From Photobacterium pectinilyticum (GTDB lineage Bacteria > Pseudomonadota > Gammaproteobacteria > Enterobacterales > Vibrionaceae): 64,000 nt of DNA. A model generated the notes under the pieces. The model saw only the letters and a program-made list of their open reading frames with translations, was not told the DNA's origin and searched no databases. Where the stretch lies: positions 1 through 64,000 of the forward strand of contig NZ_JANEYT010000001.1 of the NCBI RefSeq assembly GCF_024357955.1, given 5' to 3'. The translations under genes were made by a program, and so were the position numbers. Numbering within the stretch: the stretch's first letter is position 1; every line of letters begins with the position of its first letter. Positions 59,509 through 64,000 of the stretch are shown piece after piece.

Positions 59509-60525
59509 CTATTTAGTTTCCGGCACATCAAACCCGAAATGCAGGTAGGCACGGTGGGTGGCAATCCGACCACGCGGCGTGCGTTGCAAGAAGCCTTGCT
59601 GGATAAGGTATGGCTCAAGCACATCTTCGATGGTATCGCGCTCCTCACCAATGGCCGCCGCAAGGTTGTCCAAGCCAACCGGCCCCCCCATAAACTTATC
59701 GATAATCGCCATCAGCAACTTGCGGTCCATATAATCAAAACCACTGCTGTCGACATCCAGCATATCCAGAGCTTTGGCGGCAACATCAGGACAGATATGG
59801 CCATTGCCTTTCACTTCGGCATAGTCACGTACCCGACGCAACAAACGGTTAGCGATCCGGGGTGTTCCACGGGCACGCATTGCCACTTCCATCGCGCCAG
59901 CTTCTTCAAGCGACAAATCTAGGCAATTGGCACTACGCTGAACAATCCCTTTCAGATCTTCCACCTTATAGTATTCAAGACGCTGAGTAATGCCAAAACG
60001 GTCTCGAAGTGGCGATGTCAGTGAGCCAGCACGGGTTGTCGCACCAATCAAAGTAAACGGTGGCAGATCAATCTTAATTGAGCGCGCTGCCGGGCCTTCA
60101 CCGATCATAATATCCAACTGATAATCTTCCATCGCCGGATATAACACTTCTTCTACCTGCGGACTAAGGCGATGGATCTCATCAATGAACAACACATCAT
60201 TTTCTTCAAGGTTGGTCAACAACGCCGCCAGATCACCGGCTTTTTCCAACACCGGGCCTGACGTGGTACGGATACTCACGCCCATCTCGTTAGCAACAAT
60301 GTTGGCCAAGGTGGTTTTACCCAAACCCGGAGGGCCAAAAATCAATAAATGATCCAAGGCTTCATCACGTAGCTTGGCAGCCTGAATGAAGATCTCCATC
60401 TGACCACGAACATGATCCTGCCCCTTGTAGTCTTCGAGCAACTTAGGACGGATCGCGCGATCGACAATGTCTTCTTCGCGCGTAGTGGGGAAATCATTAG
60501 CGACCAATCTGTCTGCTTCTATCAT
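59509..60525 (-). CDS. ruvB: Holliday junction helicase motor RuvB
   Basis: RuvB is the AAA+ motor that drives branch migration together with RuvA. The 338-residue protein has Walker [10 protein letters not shown], Walker [12 protein letters not shown], the arginine finger region [18 protein letters not shown] and a C-terminal winged helix. ATG at 60525 fits the family start MIEADRL. A TTG lies one codon earlier. It follows ruvA by 48 bases. Confidence 0.97.
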   Translation of the reverse strand: MIEADRLVANDFPTTREEDIVDRAIRPKLLEDYKGQDHVRGQMEIFIQAAKLRDEALDHLLIFGPPGLGKTTLANIVANEMGVSIRTTSGPVLEKAGDLAALLTNLEENDVLFIDEIHRLSPQVEEVLYPAMEDYQLDIMIGEGPAARSIKIDLPPFTLIGATTRAGSLTSPLRDRFGITQRLEYYKVEDLKGIVQRSANCLDLSLEEAGAMEVAMRARGTPRIANRLLRRVRDYAEVKGNGHICPDVAAKALDMLDVDSSGFDYMDRKLLMAIIDKFMGGPVGLDNLAAAIGEERDTIEDVLEPYLIQQGFLQRTPRGRIATHRAYLHFGFDVPETK

Positions 60526-60573
60526 CAAGCTTACCTAAATAGCGAAACCTAAAACTAAACGGGCAACCACGAG

Positions 60574-61197
60574 TTACACCATTGAACGCAGGGCGTCACG
60601 AATGATCATTTCGCTGGTCATCTCCGGCTGGGCAACCTGCGCAACCACTTTCGAGGCTTGCTGAGGTTTGTAACCCAGTGCAACCAGCGCACTGACCGCT
60701 TCATCTTCGGCTCGTGCCTGTGATGTCGTATCTTGTATTGGTGCGTTCGATGCCGCCGTATCAAGTGCAGGCGTAAACAGATCGCCCTCACCCCAACCTT
60801 TGAGACGGTCTTTCATTTCAACGACCAAGCGCTCGGCAGTCTTCTTACCCACTCCCGGAATTTTCACCAACGTCGTAACGTCTTCGTTTTCAACACTCAA
60901 GACAAACTGGCTCGCCGTCATTGCCGATAGGATAGCCAAACCCAATTTTGGGCCAACACCATTGGCTTTGATCACTTCGCGGAACAGATCACGCTCGCTT
61001 TTTTTGTTGAAGCCATAAAGCAACTGAGCATCTTCACGTACCACAAAGTGAGTCGAGATAATCGCTTCCTGGCCAACTTCCGGCAGCTCGTAAAAGCAGC
61101 TCATCGGCATCTGAACTTCATAGCCCATGCCGTTCACCTCAAGCAATACTTCAGGTGGTTGTTTTTCAATGATGATTCCACGTAGTCGACCAATCAC
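60574..61197 (-). CDS. ruvA: Holliday junction recognition protein RuvA
   Basis: RuvA binds the four-way junction and loads RuvB. The 207-residue protein has the N-terminal OB fold (1-64), two helix-hairpin-helix motifs (about 70-140, with [18 protein letters not shown]) and a C-terminal UBA-like domain that contacts RuvB (about 160-207). I chose GTG at 61197, giving the conserved start (M)IGRLRG. An in-frame ATG nine codons earlier is not conserved. Confidence 0.95.
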   Translation of the reverse strand: MIGRLRGIIIEKQPPEVLLEVNGMGYEVQMPMSCFYELPEVGQEAIISTHFVVREDAQLLYGFNKKSERDLFREVIKANGVGPKLGLAILSAMTASQFVLSVENEDVTTLVKIPGVGKKTAERLVVEMKDRLKGWGEGDLFTPALDTAASNAPIQDTTSQARAEDEAVSALVALGYKPQQASKVVAQVAQPEMTSEMIIRDALRSMV

Positions 61198-61242
61198 AGC
61201 AAGATCTCTTTTCTCAATCCACAAAATTGGCTCTAGGATAGT

Positions 61243-61270
61243 AAAGAGCTGGATGTATATCCAGCTCTTT
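61243..61270. terminator. Terminator between the chemoreceptor gene and ruvA
   Basis: AAAGAGCTGGA (61243-61253) pairs with TCCAGCTCTTT (61260-61270). The T run is longer on the plus strand, but the position after the chemoreceptor stop suggests it also works on the minus strand. Confidence 0.7.
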
Positions 61271-61302
61271 TTTCATTCCTAGTCATGACCAACAGTCGTC
61301 GA

Positions 61303-62589
61303 CTATGCCATTTGCTGGCGGCCCCCGACGACCTGATTAAGGCTCTCTGCTAATGTATTAAGTCGTTCAACCTGTTCGGCAAGTAATGCGCCTTGGGAGG
61401 CAACAGCATCAGAAACCTGATTAGTTTCGACCACACTGTTGGCGACAGCCTGGCTGGCTGAAGTCAGCTCCCTGAGCGCTTCAACTTGCTGGCTAATGGT
61501 TTCAGCCAACTGGGTAACGTCTACCGAGACACTGGTGACTTGCTCGATGATCCCGCCCAGCTCTGATGTGCTGCTTTCAATAACGGCCTGCCCTTGCGAT
61601 ACCTCTCGACGGCTTCGCTCCAACAAGGCACGGATATCCACTGCCGAACTGTTACTTTTAGCCGAAAGCTCGCGGACCTGATCAGCCACAACGGCGAATC
61701 CCCTGCCCTGCTCACCGGCCCGTGCCGCTTCAATCGCTGCATTCAATGCCAACAAATTGGTTTGCTCGGCTACGGAAGTGATCACATCCGCCACCGACAT
61801 GATCTCATCATTGCTACTCTGGATCCGAGCGATGGCCACTTTGGAAGCTTGAAGGGATTCGGAACTAGTTTCGGCTTGACGGTATATGATATCGCTACGC
61901 TGCTTCAGCTCAGTCACAAATTGATCAGACGCTTCCATCCCTTGGGTGAGGTGTTTCACTTGCTCACTCATTTGCTCTGCAGCACTGGCTTGCGACTCAC
62001 AGTTGATATTCAAGGTACCTACCTACCGGTGCAGCGCTGATGATTGCTGCTCAATCACGCCCGAAACTTGGGTTAAGGACTCAGCATTGCCGCTGGCTTT
62101 CTCCAACACATCAGATAACTGGCTTTCCCCCTGCTTGGCTTGTTCCGCGATCGCCTCGCTCGCCTTATAGGCTAACTCTGCTTGCTCAATTGCCACTTGC
62201 CTTTGCCGTGAAACCCACGCTTGGGCAACGACAATCACGACCAATGGCATTAAGAAACCAGACCAGGCCTCAATAGCAAGAGACGTTGGACTGAGTTCCA
62301 CGTTAGGGAAAACCTGGCCCGATAGGTGGCCATTCACCATCCAGCCGGACACCAACACCACCAGTAATGACCACGTTGTTGCCGTGTACAGTCTTGCCGA
62401 TAGATAAAAAGCCACAATCAACAACGGTAACCAGAAGGCCTGGGTTGATTCTGCAATACCGCCAGTTTGGTAAATGATATTGACGGCGTGGATCACCATA
62501 CCAAGAAAGCCGATGTTCAAGGCAACGTCGGCCTGCCAACTTATCGTGGTTGGCATAAACAGCGCTCGCCAAAGTGCCAATGGCGTCAT
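61303..62589 (-). pseudogene. Methyl-accepting chemotaxis protein gene with in-frame amber stop
   Basis: The 428-codon gene encodes four hydrophobic segments within about residues 20-125 and no periplasmic sensor domain, followed by a methyl-accepting signalling domain. The highly conserved tip, [20 protein letters not shown], is present, followed by [12 protein letters not shown]. Codon 189 is TAG (62023-62025). The frame continues unchanged afterwards to the normal stop, so this is a nonsense mutation (CAG to TAG is simplest) within a GGTA triplet repeat, not a frameshift. A TTG at 62013 after AGGT could restart translation and give a free signalling domain. Otherwise the gene is dead. Confidence 0.8.
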
Positions 62590-62779
62590 GGAATCCGTTC
62601 CTTATTCTGTTTGGATTATTGTTATCAGGTATTGTTTCGAGTATTTATGGATTTATACCAACCTACATAAATATTTGATCAACGACTTATCCAGATTGGT
62701 ATTACTCAGCAGTAGTCACCATCACTTGGTCATATGACCTCTGACCAATATATGCCAATAAACAATATCGTTACATAAT

Positions 62780-62806
62780 AAAAAAGCAGCCAAAGGCTGC
62801 TTTTTT
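62780..62806. terminator. Terminator of yebC-ruvC
   Basis: AAAAAAGCAGCC (62780-62791) pairs with GGCTGCTTTTTT (62795-62806). It is symmetric with T runs on both strands and lies about 60 bases after the ruvC stop. Confidence 0.9.
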
Positions 62807-62866
62807 GATCAAACACTCATTATGCAAGTAAGACAATAATAAGATAACGCTTTGTATTTTTGGTGG

Positions 62867-63388
62867 TTATCGATAGCGTCCACGGCGAGCTCCACGAGCT
62901 TGGCCAGCCATGGCGATCAGTGTTTTATGTGTATGGGCATGACAGATCGCCACCGCCAATGCATCGGCGGCATCAGCCTGGGGTTTACCCGGCAGCTTGA
63001 GTACCGAGCAAACCATATGCTGGACCTGTGCTTTGTCTGCCCCACCGGTTCCAACGACGGCCTGCTTAATCAAACGAGCTGCGTATTCACTGACCGGCAA
63101 ATCGGCATTCACTGCGGCGACAATAGCACTGCCACGGGCTTGTCCCAACTTGAGCGCTGAGCTGGCATTTTTACCCATGAAGACTTCTTCGATGGCAAAG
63201 GCATCAGGCTGAAATTGGGTAATGACTTCACTCACTCCAGCATAGATTTGCTTGAGGCGACCCGGGATATCCTCAACAGAAGTGCGAATACAGCCACTAC
63301 CGAGGTATTCAAGATGTCGCCCAACTTGGCGGATCACACCGTACCCGGTGATCCTTGAGCCGGGGTCAATCCCTAAAATAATAGACAT
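62867..63388 (-). CDS. ruvC: Holliday junction resolvase RuvC
   Basis: RuvC cuts Holliday junctions symmetrically. The 173-residue RNase H-fold protein has the acidic active site: Asp7 in [12 protein letters not shown], Glu in [11 protein letters not shown], and paired Asp in [13 protein letters not shown]. It lies 12 bases after yebC and probably shares its transcript. In many gammaproteobacteria ruvAB follow directly. Here the broken chemoreceptor gene lies between ruvC and ruvA. Confidence 0.97.
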   Translation of the reverse strand: MSIILGIDPGSRITGYGVIRQVGRHLEYLGSGCIRTSVEDIPGRLKQIYAGVSEVITQFQPDAFAIEEVFMGKNASSALKLGQARGSAIVAAVNADLPVSEYAARLIKQAVVGTGGADKAQVQHMVCSVLKLPGKPQADAADALAVAICHAHTHKTLIAMAGQARGARRGRYR

Positions 63389-63400
63389 AGTCTTCAGGCG

Positions 63401-64000
63401 TTACAGCTGCGCCGCAACCTCATCAGAAATTTCACCGTTATGGTAAACTTCCTGAACATCGTCCAAATCTTCCAGTGCATCAATCAGGCGAAGCAGTTTA
63501 GGTGCCGTGTCTGCATCCAGTTCAGCTTTGGTTGAAGGCACTAACGTCACTTCTGCATTCTGCGCTTCAAAACCCGCAGTATCCAACGCATCTTTTACCG
63601 AACCAAATTCAGCCGGCGTCGTAAACACGTCGATTGACCCATCGTCATTGGTTTCAACATCGTCAGCACCGCCTTCCAGCGCCGCTTCCATAACCGCATC
63701 TTCATCTAAACCTGCTGGGTAAGAAATCACACCTTTCTTATCAAACAGATAGCTCACACTGCCATCAGTACCTAAGTTACCGTTCGCCTTTGAGAAAGCA
63801 TGGCGTACACCAGATACTGTGCGGTTGCGATTGTCAGTCATACACTCAACCATCACCGCGGTACCTGCAGGACCGTAACCTTCATAGATCACGGTTTCCA
63901 TATTTTCTTCCCCCTCGCCACCGGCACCACGGCTAACAGCGCGATTGACAGTATCGCGGGTCATATTATTCGATAGCGCTTTATCGATAGCAGCACGCAG
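63401..64000 (-). CDS. yebC: YebC/TACO1 family regulator or translation factor (5' end outside window)
   Basis: YebC-family proteins were long annotated as transcriptional regulators, and recent work links them to relief of ribosome stalling at proline-rich sequences. The 199 codons present start inside the protein ([12 protein letters not shown] precedes the first internal Met) and include [35 protein letters not shown] and the conserved end [13 protein letters not shown]. The N terminus is cut by the window edge. It precedes ruvC in the usual order. Confidence 0.95.
   Translation of the reverse strand: MRAAIDKALSNNMTRDTVNRAVSRGAGGEGEENMETVIYEGYGPAGTAVMVECMTDNRNRTVSGVRHAFSKANGNLGTDGSVSYLFDKKGVISYPAGLDEDAVMEAALEGGADDVETNDDGSIDVFTTPAEFGSVKDALDTAGFEAQNAEVTLVPSTKAELDADTAPKLLRLIDALEDLDDVQEVYHNGEISDEVAAQL

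Noticed and set aside
61303..62589. Two separate genes instead of one broken chemoreceptor
   Set aside because: Both parts are in the same frame with only a stop and three codons between, and together they form one normal receptor.

Overview
The window is a gammaproteobacterial chromosome segment from the family Vibrionaceae, most likely Photobacterium or a close relative such as Grimontia or Enterovibrio. The evidence is gene order (msrB/gapA/yeaD, prkA-yeaH-ycgB next to fadR-nhaB-dsbB, cydABX-ybgE beside ybgC-tolQRAB-pal-cpoB, yebC-ruvC with ruvAB) and a FadR carrying the extra internal segment known from vibrios. The species cannot be named from the sequence alone.

Bases 1-4312 are a mobile region: the end of an IS66-type element, a truncated gene tail, an orphan lipoprotein, two small orphan proteins, a GC-rich block with a tmRNA T-arm-like sequence, and a large serine recombinase. 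The element ends inside a short-chain dehydrogenase gene, whose last 41 codons survive at 4313-4438.

Bases 4.4-31.9 kb are mostly core genome: a GAF-GGDEF diguanylate cyclase, topB, the selenium pair selD-mnmH, a nitroreductase, fadH with a clear FadR operator, sppA, ansA, a GST-like protein, yeaC, a DUF2989 lipoprotein, msrB, gapA, yeaD, a VOC protein, the prkA-yeaH-ycgB stress operon, fadR, nhaB and dsbB. FadR and one of its probable targets (fadH) therefore lie about 15 kb apart.

Bases 32.2-46.5 kb are an AT-richer accessory island between dsbB and a tRNA-Ser(GGA). It holds a nine-gene carbohydrate operon on the minus strand (GH88 unsaturated glucuronyl hydrolase, DUF2264 protein, peptide-type ABC importer with five components, GH3 glycosidase, maltoporin-like porin) with a divergent LacI-type regulator. 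Two CRP-like sites lie between them. The set looks like uptake and cytoplasmic breakdown of lyase-generated uronic-acid oligosaccharides. No polysaccharide lyase is present, so the polymer is unknown.

Bases 46.6-64 kb return to core genome: tRNA-Ser, a UPF0149 protein, a BASS transporter, nadA, the Tol-Pal operon, cytochrome bd oxidase with cydX and ybgE, ruvAB, a membrane chemoreceptor gene broken by an in-frame amber codon, ruvC and the start-truncated yebC. The 0.7 kb between cydA and ruvB holds ArcA- and FNR-like sites and an undescribed 24-codon ORF with a strong ribosome binding site.
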